From positions 62,001-126,000 of the forward strand of contig NZ_JAKCFA010000011.1 of assembly GCF_024198215.1 (NCBI RefSeq): a stretch of 64,000 bases of DNA, given 5' to 3'. This DNA comes from Myxococcus qinghaiensis. GTDB lineage: Bacteria; Myxococcota; Myxococcia; Myxococcales; Myxococcaceae. Below, one piece after another: positions 18,353 through 26,518 of this stretch. Position 1 is the first letter of the stretch. Every line of letters begins with the position of its first letter. The notes under the pieces were generated by a model. It searched no databases. It was not told the origin of the DNA and saw only the letters and a program-made list of their open reading frames with translations. The translations under genes and the position numbers were made by a program.

Positions 18353-19854
18353 ACCTGGAGCAGCTCCTCTCGAGCCTCACGGAGCGCCACGTCCAGCTCT
18401 GGGCGGAGGGCCCGCACCTGCGCGTCCGCGCGCGAGACGGCGTCGTGGACGCGACGCTCCGCTCCGCGCTCGTGGAGCACAAGCCTCGCCTGCTGGAGCT
18501 GCTCCACCAGGCGCGAGGGGCCCCGGAGTCCACTCGCCTGGAGCCGCTGCCTCGAAACGGTCCGCCGCCGCTGTCGCTCACCCAGGAGCGGCTGTGGCGG
18601 GCGGAAGTCCAGGAGCCAGGCCTCGCTCCGGCCCACATCGCCACCTTCGCCATGCGGTTGGACGGGCCGCTCGACCGGGATGCGCTGACCTGGGCCGTGG
18701 CCACGCTCGTCGAGCGTCACGAGGTGCTGCGAACGGCGTTCGCGCTTCAGGAAGACACGCCCGTCCAGGTCATCGCACCTCCGGGACTGACGGTATTGAA
18801 GCCCGTGGACCTGCGGACGCTCGACGCGGAGGCACAGCAGGAGGCTGTGCGACGGCTCCTCCATGACGAGCAACGGCGACGAATCGACCTGGCCCAGGGC
18901 CCGCTGTTCCGCGCCTGGCTCCTGCTCCTCTCCGAGCAGAGCCATGTGATGGTGATGATGATGCACCACACGGTGGTGGATGGCGCCTCTCGGGGAGCGC
19001 TGGTGCATGAGCTGACGGTGCTCTACGCGGCCTTCCTCGGGGGCGAGCCCTGCCCTCTCGCGCCCCTGCGCCTCCAGTACGCGGACTATGCGCGCTGGCA
19101 ACGGCGCTGGCTCGTGGACGAAGTCCTTCCGCGGCAGCTCGGGTACTGGAAGCAGCAGCTCGCGGACCCTCCGCCCCGACTGGAGTGGCCTTCGGGTTCG
19201 AGTGGACCGGCACAGCGGCGCTACCTCGGGGGCTCCGTGGACTTCCGCGTGGAGCAGGACCTCGTCGAGCGACTGCGCGCGGTGGGACAACAGGCGGGGT
19301 GCACCCTCTTCATGGTGTTGCTGTCCTCGCTGTACGTGCTCCTGGCCCGAGCCTGTGGACAGAGAGATTTGCTCATCGGCACACCGGCCGCGAACCGTGG
19401 CCACACGGACCTGGAACCGCTCGTCGGGACGTTCCTCAACACCTTGGCGCTGCGCTTGCGCCCTGAAGGCTCACCGAGCTTCCGTGAGCTGCTCACCCAT
19501 GCGCGGGCCGTCGCGCTAGGGGCCTATGCCCATCCGGACGTTCCGCCTGAGGCCATTGGAGGCCCGACTCCCGACGTGATGCTCGTCTTCAAGAGCATCG
19601 CGCCTCAACCCGGGTTGTTCGCGCTCAAGGCGACCCCGTTGGCGCTCGCGCACGACACGGCGCTGCTCGACCTCACCCTGTATCTGGAAGAGACCCCGAT
19701 GGGATTGCGCGGAGAGTTCATCCACGACAGCGACCGCATCGACGCGGCCACCGTCACGGGCTGGGCCCGAGAGCTCCACACCCTGCTGCGCGCCTTCGCC
19801 GAGGACCCACGGCAAGCAATCTTTCCCTCCCCACACCCCCAGAGGTCCCCATGA
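18349..19854 (+). CDS. Free-standing NRPS-type condensation domain protein with N-terminal docking domain
   Basis: The GTG start overlaps the upstream PKS stop (GTGA). Residues 1-55 resemble the TubC-type N-terminal docking domain, a small helical unit that usually binds the C-terminus of an upstream assembly-line protein. The rest is one complete condensation domain: the catalytic HHxxxDG motif is intact (His206, His207, Asp211, Gly212), followed by YADYARWQR and the C-lobe motifs IGTPAANR and GTFLNTL. There is no adenylation, carrier or thioesterase domain. As the last assembly-line gene after a TE-less PKS, it is the likely chain-release enzyme. It could form an amide or ester with a free acceptor, or hydrolyse the chain as described for the condensation-like CroK of crocacin biosynthesis. 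The acceptor cannot be read from sequence. Confidence 0.92.
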   Translation: MNLEQLLSSLTERHVQLWAEGPHLRVRARDGVVDATLRSALVEHKPRLLELLHQARGAPESTRLEPLPRNGPPPLSLTQERLWRAEVQEPGLAPAHIATFAMRLDGPLDRDALTWAVATLVERHEVLRTAFALQEDTPVQVIAPPGLTVLKPVDLRTLDAEAQQEAVRRLLHDEQRRRIDLAQGPLFRAWLLLLSEQSHVMVMMMHHTVVDGASRGALVHELTVLYAAFLGGEPCPLAPLRLQYADYARWQRRWLVDEVLPRQLGYWKQQLADPPPRLEWPSGSSGPAQRRYLGGSVDFRVEQDLVERLRAVGQQAGCTLFMVLLSSLYVLLARACGQRDLLIGTPAANRGHTDLEPLVGTFLNTLALRLRPEGSPSFRELLTHARAVALGAYAHPDVPPEAIGGPTPDVMLVFKSIAPQPGLFALKATPLALAHDTALLDLTLYLEETPMGLRGEFIHDSDRIDAATVTGWARELHTLLRAFAEDPRQAIFPSPHPQRSP

Positions 19855-20909
19855 CGGCATTGATGCGCCCCGCCACTGAACCCGCGGTCCGTGACTCGCG
19901 TCCCATCCTCGAAGGCCCCGGCATCGGCTATCACCAGAACTGGTACGCCGTCTGTCTTTCGAGAGAGCTCAAGCCCGGCAAGATTGTCGGCCGTGGGTTC
20001 TTGGATGGGAAGGTGATTGCCTTTCGAGGACAGAACGGGAAGGCACAGGTGATGAGCGCCTATTGCAGTCACCTTGGCGCCGACCTGAGCATCGGTGACG
20101 TGGTCGGCGACGAGGTGCGCTGCCCCTTCCACCATTGGCAGTACAACCAGGACGGCGTGTGCACCCGCATTCCCGTGGGCTGCAAGATTCCCGACCGCGC
20201 TCGCATGCAGACTTTTCCTACGGCGGAGAAGTGGGGCCTGGTCTGGGCCTTCAACGGGGAGAAGCCGCTGTTCGACGTGCCGGGCGTGCGCGGCTACGAA
20301 GAGAGCGACCTGCTCTACGGCGTCAAGGTGCACGAGGCGGGCTTCCCCGTCCCGCCCTGGGTCATGGTGTGCAACTCCCACGACTACCAGCACCTGCACA
20401 CGCTGCACGAGTTGGGCATCATCGAGGGGCCCATCAACATGAACAGCTCGGACTACGTCCTCGAGCACGACGTGCACTACACCACCCGCGACGGCTTGAA
20501 GGTCGAGAACTGGAACCGGGTGACGGGCACCAACACGTTCTCCGCCATCTCGCGCACACCCTCGGGTCCCATCTTCGGCATGTTCACCGGCACGCGCATT
20601 CCGGGCGGCGGAACGCGGGCCTACCTGCTCGCGGGCGTGCCGCGAAAGGAAGGAAAGAACAAGGGCCGGCCGCCGACCCGCACGGAGCAGTTCGCGCTCG
20701 TCAGCGGCACCATGATGAGCTTCCTCAAGGACGCGCCTCGCCTGCTGCGCGCCGCGAAGTTCATGCAGGCCTTCCTCGATGACGATGAGGGAGTGCTGCA
20801 GACCATCCAGTTCCGACAAGGGGTGATGGTCGAGGCGGACAGGACGCTGCTCGGCTTCCTCAAGTACGTCCGCGAGTACCCCAAGGCGGACCTGCTCTCC
20901 GCCGACTGA
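19851..20909 (+). CDS. Rieske non-heme iron oxygenase, polyketide tailoring
   Basis: This 352-residue protein starts at ATGA, overlapping the condensation-domain stop, so it belongs to the same operon. The [2Fe-2S] Rieske motif is complete: Cys72-x-His74 and Cys91-x2-His94. The mononuclear iron site has Asp178-x2-His181-x4-His186, the spacing of ring-hydroxylating oxygenase alpha subunits. An acidic third ligand probably lies in the DDDEG stretch near residue 305. There is no ferredoxin or reductase gene nearby, so electrons must come from general cell carriers. In a PKS operon it most likely hydroxylates, desaturates or cyclises the released product; the substrate is unknown. It is the last gene of the cluster, because ffh follows after a 295-base gap. 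Confidence 0.93.
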   Translation: MTALMRPATEPAVRDSRPILEGPGIGYHQNWYAVCLSRELKPGKIVGRGFLDGKVIAFRGQNGKAQVMSAYCSHLGADLSIGDVVGDEVRCPFHHWQYNQDGVCTRIPVGCKIPDRARMQTFPTAEKWGLVWAFNGEKPLFDVPGVRGYEESDLLYGVKVHEAGFPVPPWVMVCNSHDYQHLHTLHELGIIEGPINMNSSDYVLEHDVHYTTRDGLKVENWNRVTGTNTFSAISRTPSGPIFGMFTGTRIPGGGTRAYLLAGVPRKEGKNKGRPPTRTEQFALVSGTMMSFLKDAPRLLRAAKFMQAFLDDDEGVLQTIQFRQGVMVEADRTLLGFLKYVREYPKADLLSAD

Positions 20910-21189
20910 GCCCGGGGGCCTGCGACGCGGCCCGGCGAGGGTCCATGGGGGCGGGGCTGGGATGGCTTCGCCCAAGGGGGGCGGCATGGCCATCCAGGGC
21001 CCGGGGAGGAGGCTCCCCTGCCCCCCAGTCCTGCATCCGGGCGGCTGGGGATGCTCCAACCCCTCAAGAGCGTTGATGAATTTGGGGTCCGTGCCCAGGG
21101 CCACCCCGGGCGGGTGGGGCCGGGTGCCCGGCTCTCCACTCTTCGACGTCCGGGATGCGCTCCACGGTCGCATCCCACCTTCCCCCTGT

Positions 21190-21196
21190 TATAAAG
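21190..21196 (+). promoter_or_regulatory. Candidate -10 element of ffh (near-leaderless start)
   Basis: TATAAA stands in an otherwise very GC-rich 295-base gap and ends 9 bases before the ffh ATG at 21205. A start site 6-7 bases downstream would leave almost no 5' leader. The bases before the ATG are a run of C with no Shine-Dalgarno match. No convincing -35 was found. Confidence 0.35.
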
Positions 21197-21204
21197 CGCC
21201 CCCC

Positions 21205-22851
21205 ATGCTTGAGACCGTCACCAAGGGCTTCCGCGCCGCCAAGAACCGCCTCGCCGGCAAGAGCGAGCTCACCCCCGAGCTGGTCGACGAGTCGCTGCGC
21301 GACATCCGCGTCTCGCTCCTCGAGGCCGACGTCGCCTTCGACGTGGTGAAGAAGTTTGTCGCCCGCGTCCGCGAGAAGGCGGTCGGCGAGCTCGTTCAGA
21401 CGACCATCACCGATGCCTCGGGCCAGAAGCGCAAGGTCAGCCCGATGGACCACTTCATCAAGATCTGCCACGACGAGCTCGAGGCGCTGATGGGGCCGGT
21501 CGACACGAGCCTGAACCTCAAGCCGAAGGGGCAGCTCTCCGGCATCATGATGGTCGGTCTCCAGGGCTCCGGTAAGACGACCACCGCCGGGAAGCTCGCC
21601 AACCGGCTGCTCCAGCAGGGGCGCAAGCCGTTGCTCGTCGCCGCGGACATCTACCGCCCCGCCGCCGTGGATCAGCTCAAGGTGCTGGGTGAGCGGCTCA
21701 AGGTGCCCGTCTACCACGAGCCCGGCGTGCAGCCACCCGAGCTGGCCCGCCGAGGCTATGCCGCCGCGCGCGAGCAGAAGTGCGACGTGGTGATCATCGA
21801 CACCGCCGGTCGGCTCGCCATCGACGAAGCGCTGATGAACGAGCTGGAGTCCATCAAGACCAACGTCCACCCGGACAACATCCTCCTGGTGTGCGACGCG
21901 ATGATTGGTCAGGACGCCGTGCGCACGGCCGCCGAGTTCGACCGGCGCCTGAGCCTGGATGGCTTCATCCTGACGAAGCTGGACGGCGACGCTCGCGGCG
22001 GCGCGGCGCTCTCCATCAAGGAAGTCACCGGCAAGCCCATCAAGTTCCTCGGCATGGGCGAGTCGATGGACAAGCTGGAGGAGTTCCGCCCGGAGGGCCT
22101 CGCCGGTCGCATCCTCGGGTTCGGCGACATCGTCGGCCTGATGAAGGACTTCGAGAAGGTCGTCGACGAGAAGAAGGCCGAGGACGACGCGCGCAAGCTG
22201 CTCTCCGGCCAGTTCTCGATGAAGGACTTCGTCGAGCAGATCCGCATGGTGCGGAAGATGGGTCCGCTCAAGGACCTGCTGGAGAAGTTCCCCCTCTTCG
22301 GCGACCTCACCGACCAGCTCAACCCGGACGAGAAGGAGCTGACCAAGATTGAGTCGATGTACGACTCGATGACGGAGAAGGAGCGCCTGCGTCCGGACCT
22401 CATCAACTCCAGCCGGATTGGCCGCATCGCCAAGGGCAGCGGTCGCAAGCCGGAGGACGTGCGCGAGCTGCTGCAGAAGTTCGGGATGATGCAGCAGGTG
22501 ATGGGGAGCATCGGCCAGAACCCGGGCCTTCTGGGCCGAATCCCTGGCTTCAAGCAGCTGGGGCAGCTGTCGCAGATGCGGAACATGGACCTCTCCAGCA
22601 TGTTCGGTGGCGACCCGAAGATGATGGAGAAGATGATGAGCGGTGGCATGCCCGGCATGGGGATGCCCATGCAGCTGCCGCAGGTGGCGCCCGGCTACAC
22701 GCCGCCCATGGGCCAGGCCGCCATGGCGAAGGCGCGCCTCATGGGCTACGCCCCGCCCGCCGCCGGCGGGAAGCCCGAGGACCGCGACGCCATCAAGGAG
22801 CGCCGCAAGCGCGAGAAGGACAACAAGAAGAAGAACCGGAAGAAGAAGTAG
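21205..22851 (+). CDS. ffh: Signal recognition particle protein Ffh (SRP54 GTPase)
   Basis: Ffh binds 4.5S RNA and signal sequences of nascent membrane proteins and docks with FtsY. The start is set at MLETVTKGF, the family N-terminus; an in-frame extension to 20962 is Gly/Pro-rich and unlike the family. The helical N domain comes first, then the G domain with GLQGSGKTTTAGKLA, the Walker-B-like DTAGRL and TKLDGDARGG. The M domain has Met-rich helices and GRIPGFK/LGQLS segments. At 548 aa it is about 95 residues longer than the E. coli protein. The extra C-terminus is Met/Pro-rich and ends in a Lys/Arg tail, RRKREKDNKKKNRKKK. It is flanked by unrelated genes and followed by a hairpin terminator. 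Confidence 0.97.
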   Translation: MLETVTKGFRAAKNRLAGKSELTPELVDESLRDIRVSLLEADVAFDVVKKFVARVREKAVGELVQTTITDASGQKRKVSPMDHFIKICHDELEALMGPVDTSLNLKPKGQLSGIMMVGLQGSGKTTTAGKLANRLLQQGRKPLLVAADIYRPAAVDQLKVLGERLKVPVYHEPGVQPPELARRGYAAAREQKCDVVIIDTAGRLAIDEALMNELESIKTNVHPDNILLVCDAMIGQDAVRTAAEFDRRLSLDGFILTKLDGDARGGAALSIKEVTGKPIKFLGMGESMDKLEEFRPEGLAGRILGFGDIVGLMKDFEKVVDEKKAEDDARKLLSGQFSMKDFVEQIRMVRKMGPLKDLLEKFPLFGDLTDQLNPDEKELTKIESMYDSMTEKERLRPDLINSSRIGRIAKGSGRKPEDVRELLQKFGMMQQVMGSIGQNPGLLGRIPGFKQLGQLSQMRNMDLSSMFGGDPKMMEKMMSGGMPGMGMPMQLPQVAPGYTPPMGQAAMAKARLMGYAPPAAGGKPEDRDAIKERRKREKDNKKKNRKKK

Positions 22852-22886
22852 GACCAGGTCCGTCCTCCAGGCTCATGACGACGGTG

Positions 22887-22933
22887 AAGCCCGTGCTGCT
22901 CGGAGGAGTCCGAGGGGCGCGGGCTTCTCGTTT
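22887..22933 (+). terminator. Hairpin terminator after ffh
   Basis: Outer arms AAGCCCG and CGGGCTT enclose inner arms CTCGG and CCGAG around a six-base loop, followed by CTCGTTT. It lies 36 bases after the ffh stop. Confidence 0.55.
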
Positions 22934-23106
22934 CACGGGGTGTTGCGGTTCACGGATGGAGGTCCATGGCGACGGACGGGCTGCCGGGGGCCCCACTGGC
23001 TGAGGGGAACCGGGCCTGACGCGGTCGTGGTAGGCCTCTGGGTGCCGGGCCGGGCTCTCCAGAGGGGGCCTGCGCGTGGAACGCACCCTGCACAGTGGCT
23101 TCTTTC

Positions 23107-25290
23107 ATGACGAATCGACTTCGCCTCTCCGTCCCCCTTGTCGCTGTCTTCCTGTGGATTGGGTGCATCGATGTTCCGGACATCGTGGACCCGCCGGAGC
23201 CACCCGATGCGGGAGGTACAGTCCCTGACGGAGGCTCGACGCCGGATGGGGGTGGAGCCCAGTCACCTGATTTCGAGCTGGGAGTCAGCCCTACCGAGGA
23301 CTCGGTCCTCCAGGGTGGAACGAAGAGCTTCCAGGTCAACCTGGTCCGCAAGCAGGGCTTCGGTGGAATCGTATCGATTGCACTGGTCAACCCGCCGCTG
23401 GGTATCTCGGCGCCGGCGGTGACCATTCCGACCACGGGCAACCTGGGGACGTTGAACGTCACCGTCGCAGCGAGCGTTGCCCCTGGGCCGGTTGCGCTCA
23501 CGGTGAGAGGAATCGCCGGGGCAGTCAGCCGGGAGCAGGTCGTCTCGCTGACCGTCGTTCCCCTGGGTGAGCTGGCGGTGTCCTGGGTTTCTCCCTCCAT
23601 GTCCCTCAGCTCGGTCAACGGGAGCCTGTCGGTGGAGGTCTCCGTGGAGGGCGGCCAGCCGGAGACCGTGGAGTTGTTGAAGGGGAGCACCGTGCTCACC
23701 TCGTGGACGGCCCCGCCGTATACCTATGCGTGGGACACGGGGGGAGAGCTCGAGGGAGAGCAGCTCTTATCGGCCCGTGCGACACGAGGCGGCGGGACGT
23801 TCACGAGCGTCACCCGGACCGTGGTGGTGGACCGTACCGCGCCTCAGGTTGCGACGTGGACCCCCACTCGGGGTGCGACCCAGGTGAGCGTCCACACGAC
23901 AGTCCAGGCAACTTTCAGCGAGCCGCTGAGGGCTTCGAGTGTGATGACTTCGAACGTAGGCCTCATTGGCAATGAAGGGGTCGCCCTCGCCGCTTCGGTG
24001 GAGTTGTCGTCTGATGGTCGCACGCTCACGCTTACACCTCTGTCTCCGTTGCCTGTGTCGAGCACTGTGAGCGTGAGACTGGGGACGACCGAAAATCCCC
24101 TCACGGATCTCGCGGGCAATTCGTTGGTGGCCTCGGGGGTCTGGAGCTTCACTGTGCCCTACTGGCTCCCCATGGGCGGAGCCATCAGCGCGTATCCCGG
24201 AAACACGTCCGCGGAGAACGTGGTGATGAAGGTGGGAACCGACGGAGCGCCGGTCATCGCGTGGTCGGAGTCCGATGGAGTGACGAAGAACATCCATGTG
24301 GCCAGATGGGACGGTGTGCAATGGCTGCCTCTCGGGACAGCATTGAGCGCCATGCCCGACAGCGGCACTCACGCAAGACGTCCAACACTGTCTATCGATG
24401 GCACAAACGCCCCTATCATCATCTGGGAAGAGCTATTGCCCAATGGAATACATATAAACCTCTATGGTCGGCGGTGGACCGGCACCGAATGGCTGTCCCT
24501 TCCGGAGTTTCCGGCACTCAGCCCCAGCACAAGCGCCGCGCGTGACCGGGCTTCATCTGCCGTGGATGGGGATGGGAAACTCCATGTGTATGCTGACTTC
24601 TACAACGGGACTTCCAACCAGATCGCCGGCTTCAACCTCCAACCAGGAGGCACGAACTGGGCAGATTCGCATGCATCGTTCCCCAGCGAAGAACTCCAAC
24701 GATGGAACGTCGCCGTCACGACCTATGGTTCGAGTTCCATCTTCGCGGCGTATACAGCCATCATCGGCTCCCAGACCTCGGAGTATCGTGGCGTCACGGT
24801 GCTGAAGGACCACTGGATTCCCATTGGCGCCCCTCTGATTTTCAACCCCGATCACAGCACCGCATCGACGCCTTCAATCAAGGTAGATGGTGCTGGCAAT
24901 CCGTATGTCGCTTGGGTCGAAGCTCCCAAGTCGAGTACGAGCGGCGACATCTTCGTGGCCCATCACAACGGAAGCCACTGGAACATCCTGGGGAACAAGC
25001 CCAACGGAAGCCTCACCTCCAACGAGGCACCTTCTCTCGGTATCGACCAGCAGGGGAGTCCCGTGGTCGCATGGAGCGGATTCCTTTCTCCTGAGCGAGT
25101 CGTCGTGGTCAGCCGGTGGGACGGCGAACAGTGGACAAGGCTCGGGCCTCCCCTCAGTGCCCAGTCAGGCACGAGCACAGGCGGATTCAACCCTTCCCTG
25201 GCATTCAACGCCGCCGGTCATGCCATGGTTGCATGGCATGAAATCACTGAAGCGTCTTCAGACGTTTTTGTCTTCAGACACAACCAGTGA
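23107..25290 (+). CDS. Large surface lipoprotein with Ig-like domains and C-terminal Trp-rich repeats
   Basis: The start is placed at MTNRLRLSV, which begins a signal peptide ending WIGC; the -3 Trp makes the lipobox imperfect. A GTG four codons upstream is possible. Next comes an Asp/Pro/Gly-rich spacer (about residues 20-50), a domain of the kind that ends in VSLTV (about 50-155), and an Ig-like region with the VDRTAPQV and FTVPYW motifs of bacterial Big_5/SbsA domains (about 160-355). The C-terminal half has several repeats of roughly 50-60 residues with the pattern 'DGxPxIAW...W-D-G-xxW..LG', suggesting a beta-propeller. No enzyme motif was seen. The 3' half uses noticeably more A/T-ending codons (ata, aat, att) than its neighbours. 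Function unknown; probably an outer-membrane or secreted adhesin-like protein. Confidence 0.85.
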   Translation: MTNRLRLSVPLVAVFLWIGCIDVPDIVDPPEPPDAGGTVPDGGSTPDGGGAQSPDFELGVSPTEDSVLQGGTKSFQVNLVRKQGFGGIVSIALVNPPLGISAPAVTIPTTGNLGTLNVTVAASVAPGPVALTVRGIAGAVSREQVVSLTVVPLGELAVSWVSPSMSLSSVNGSLSVEVSVEGGQPETVELLKGSTVLTSWTAPPYTYAWDTGGELEGEQLLSARATRGGGTFTSVTRTVVVDRTAPQVATWTPTRGATQVSVHTTVQATFSEPLRASSVMTSNVGLIGNEGVALAASVELSSDGRTLTLTPLSPLPVSSTVSVRLGTTENPLTDLAGNSLVASGVWSFTVPYWLPMGGAISAYPGNTSAENVVMKVGTDGAPVIAWSESDGVTKNIHVARWDGVQWLPLGTALSAMPDSGTHARRPTLSIDGTNAPIIIWEELLPNGIHINLYGRRWTGTEWLSLPEFPALSPSTSAARDRASSAVDGDGKLHVYADFYNGTSNQIAGFNLQPGGTNWADSHASFPSEELQRWNVAVTTYGSSSIFAAYTAIIGSQTSEYRGVTVLKDHWIPIGAPLIFNPDHSTASTPSIKVDGAGNPYVAWVEAPKSSTSGDIFVAHHNGSHWNILGNKPNGSLTSNEAPSLGIDQQGSPVVAWSGFLSPERVVVVSRWDGEQWTRLGPPLSAQSGTSTGGFNPSLAFNAAGHAMVAWHEITEASSDVFVFRHNQ

Positions 25291-25304
25291 GCTGACTTGC
25301 GCTG

Positions 25305-26405
25305 TCACTGTCCGCGCTTCGGCACCACGAGGCCCTGGCTGAGCCGCTTGAGGACTCGCTTCTTCTGGCGGCGCTTGTAGGCCTCATGCGAGTTCTCACC
25401 GAGTTCGTTCTGTCGCGCGGTCTCCGCGTCGACAATCTGAAACTCCACGAGTGAGATGACGACGCGGCCCTTCCGTGGCCGCGTGTCCTCTTCAGGCAAC
25501 GGCAGATAGGCATCCATTCGCACTGGGATATCCACCACGAAGTTGAGTGCGCGATAGCTGCTGCCAGAGAAGGTGTTGCCGCTCCGGTCCTCGCGGTCTT
25601 CGTAGTTCCTGTCCAGGTGGAGGTTCGGAATGAACTGCTCGAAATGCGGGTACTCCTCCAACACGCTCTTGAAGGGAAGCAGCGTGTTCTCGGTCTGCCC
25701 AGGCACGACGAGATGGAAGGGAAACAGGCGTTGCGTGAGGTAATACAAGACCGGAAGCAAGTCCTGGCGGGACCGCGTCACCACACGAAACCGGGTCCGG
25801 TCATAGACCTGGGCCGCTACGGTTTCCTTCTTCGCGAGCAGCTTGGTGACCAGCGAGTCCTGCGTCTTGATGGAGTGCGCGAACTCCACCACGGGCAGCC
25901 CTTTCTCCTGCATCTCACGCGCGACGCTCAGCACCTTCTCCATCACCAACTCCGCCAGCTCCGCCTCTGAGATGGCCAGGCGAAAGAGGAGGTCTCTTCC
26001 CTCGATGTGCTGGATGACGTGCATCACCTTCAACACGACACAGGCGATGCGTCGGTGCCGGGCATTCCCCTTCGCTCCGGAGGCCAGCAGGAAGAGGTCG
26101 TGAATCTCCTCGGGCTTGGCGACCGCGTCCGCCACTCGGTAGTTGAAGGTCTTCCGAAGGTACGCCACGGCCTCCGACAGGACGAGGCGGGCCCAGGCCT
26201 CGTCATAGGGGCGGGAGACATCGAGTTGGCAGAGACGGAGGAACCGGTCGACCTCCTCCCGGGCCTGGAAGTGCATTCGCCGCCAGTCGATCACCGAGCC
26301 CCCTCGCAAGATGAGGCGGATGCGCTCAAGCTCGCGAATGCCCATCTCGGCGACCGTGCGAACGGGGATGTCGGGGAGAACGGGAGTTAGGGTCGGGGCC
26401 TTCAC
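25305..26405 (-). CDS. Myxobacterial conserved protein (TIGR04552-like) with RelA/SpoT-like C-terminal half
   Basis: This 366-residue soluble protein has no signal peptide. The first start is GTG at 26405; an ATG 20 codons later is an alternative. I recognise it as the uncharacterised family annotated TIGR04552. Residues about 205-355 follow the order of a RelA/SpoT synthetase domain: a KTQDSLVTKLLAKK helix, then VYDRTRFRVV (RSH: D-x2-x-R-V), FPFHLVVPGQT, SSYRALNFVV (RSH: GYxSxH) and LVEFQIVDAE...NSHEAYK (RSH: VEVQIRT...AAHWxYK). Asp, Tyr, Glu, Gln and the final His are kept; the Ser and His of GYxSxH and the Arg after VEVQI are not. The N-terminal half is helical with a KVMHVIQH segment. It may be a divergent nucleotide pyrophosphokinase or an inactive sensor. 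It converges on the preceding lipoprotein gene with only 14 bases between stops. Confidence 0.8.
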   Translation of the reverse strand: MKAPTLTPVLPDIPVRTVAEMGIRELERIRLILRGGSVIDWRRMHFQAREEVDRFLRLCQLDVSRPYDEAWARLVLSEAVAYLRKTFNYRVADAVAKPEEIHDLFLLASGAKGNARHRRIACVVLKVMHVIQHIEGRDLLFRLAISEAELAELVMEKVLSVAREMQEKGLPVVEFAHSIKTQDSLVTKLLAKKETVAAQVYDRTRFRVVTRSRQDLLPVLYYLTQRLFPFHLVVPGQTENTLLPFKSVLEEYPHFEQFIPNLHLDRNYEDREDRSGNTFSGSSYRALNFVVDIPVRMDAYLPLPEEDTRPRKGRVVISLVEFQIVDAETARQNELGENSHEAYKRRQKKRVLKRLSQGLVVPKRGQ

Positions 26406-26454
26406 GCCAATCTTCCTATCCGAGCGAAGCAGTTCGGGAAAGCCCTCTGGAGAG

Positions 26455-26490
26455 GCAAGAAAGGCCCTCGCTCCGATTGAGTGAGGGCCT
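26455..26490 (-). terminator. Hairpin terminator of the MORN/YwqK-like gene
   Basis: Arms AGGCCCTCGCTC (26462-26473) and GAGTGAGGGCCT (26479-26490) pair over 12 bases with one wobble around a five-base loop. On the minus strand they are followed by TTTCTT. It lies just past the stop at 26519. Confidence 0.75.
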
Positions 26491-26518
26491 CGGGTCCTGC
26501 AGGGAAGTAACGAAAGGG

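Noticed and set aside
20962..21204. In-frame 81-residue extension of Ffh
   Set aside because: Gly/Pro-rich and unlike any SRP54 N-terminus; the family start MLETVTKGF is at 21205.
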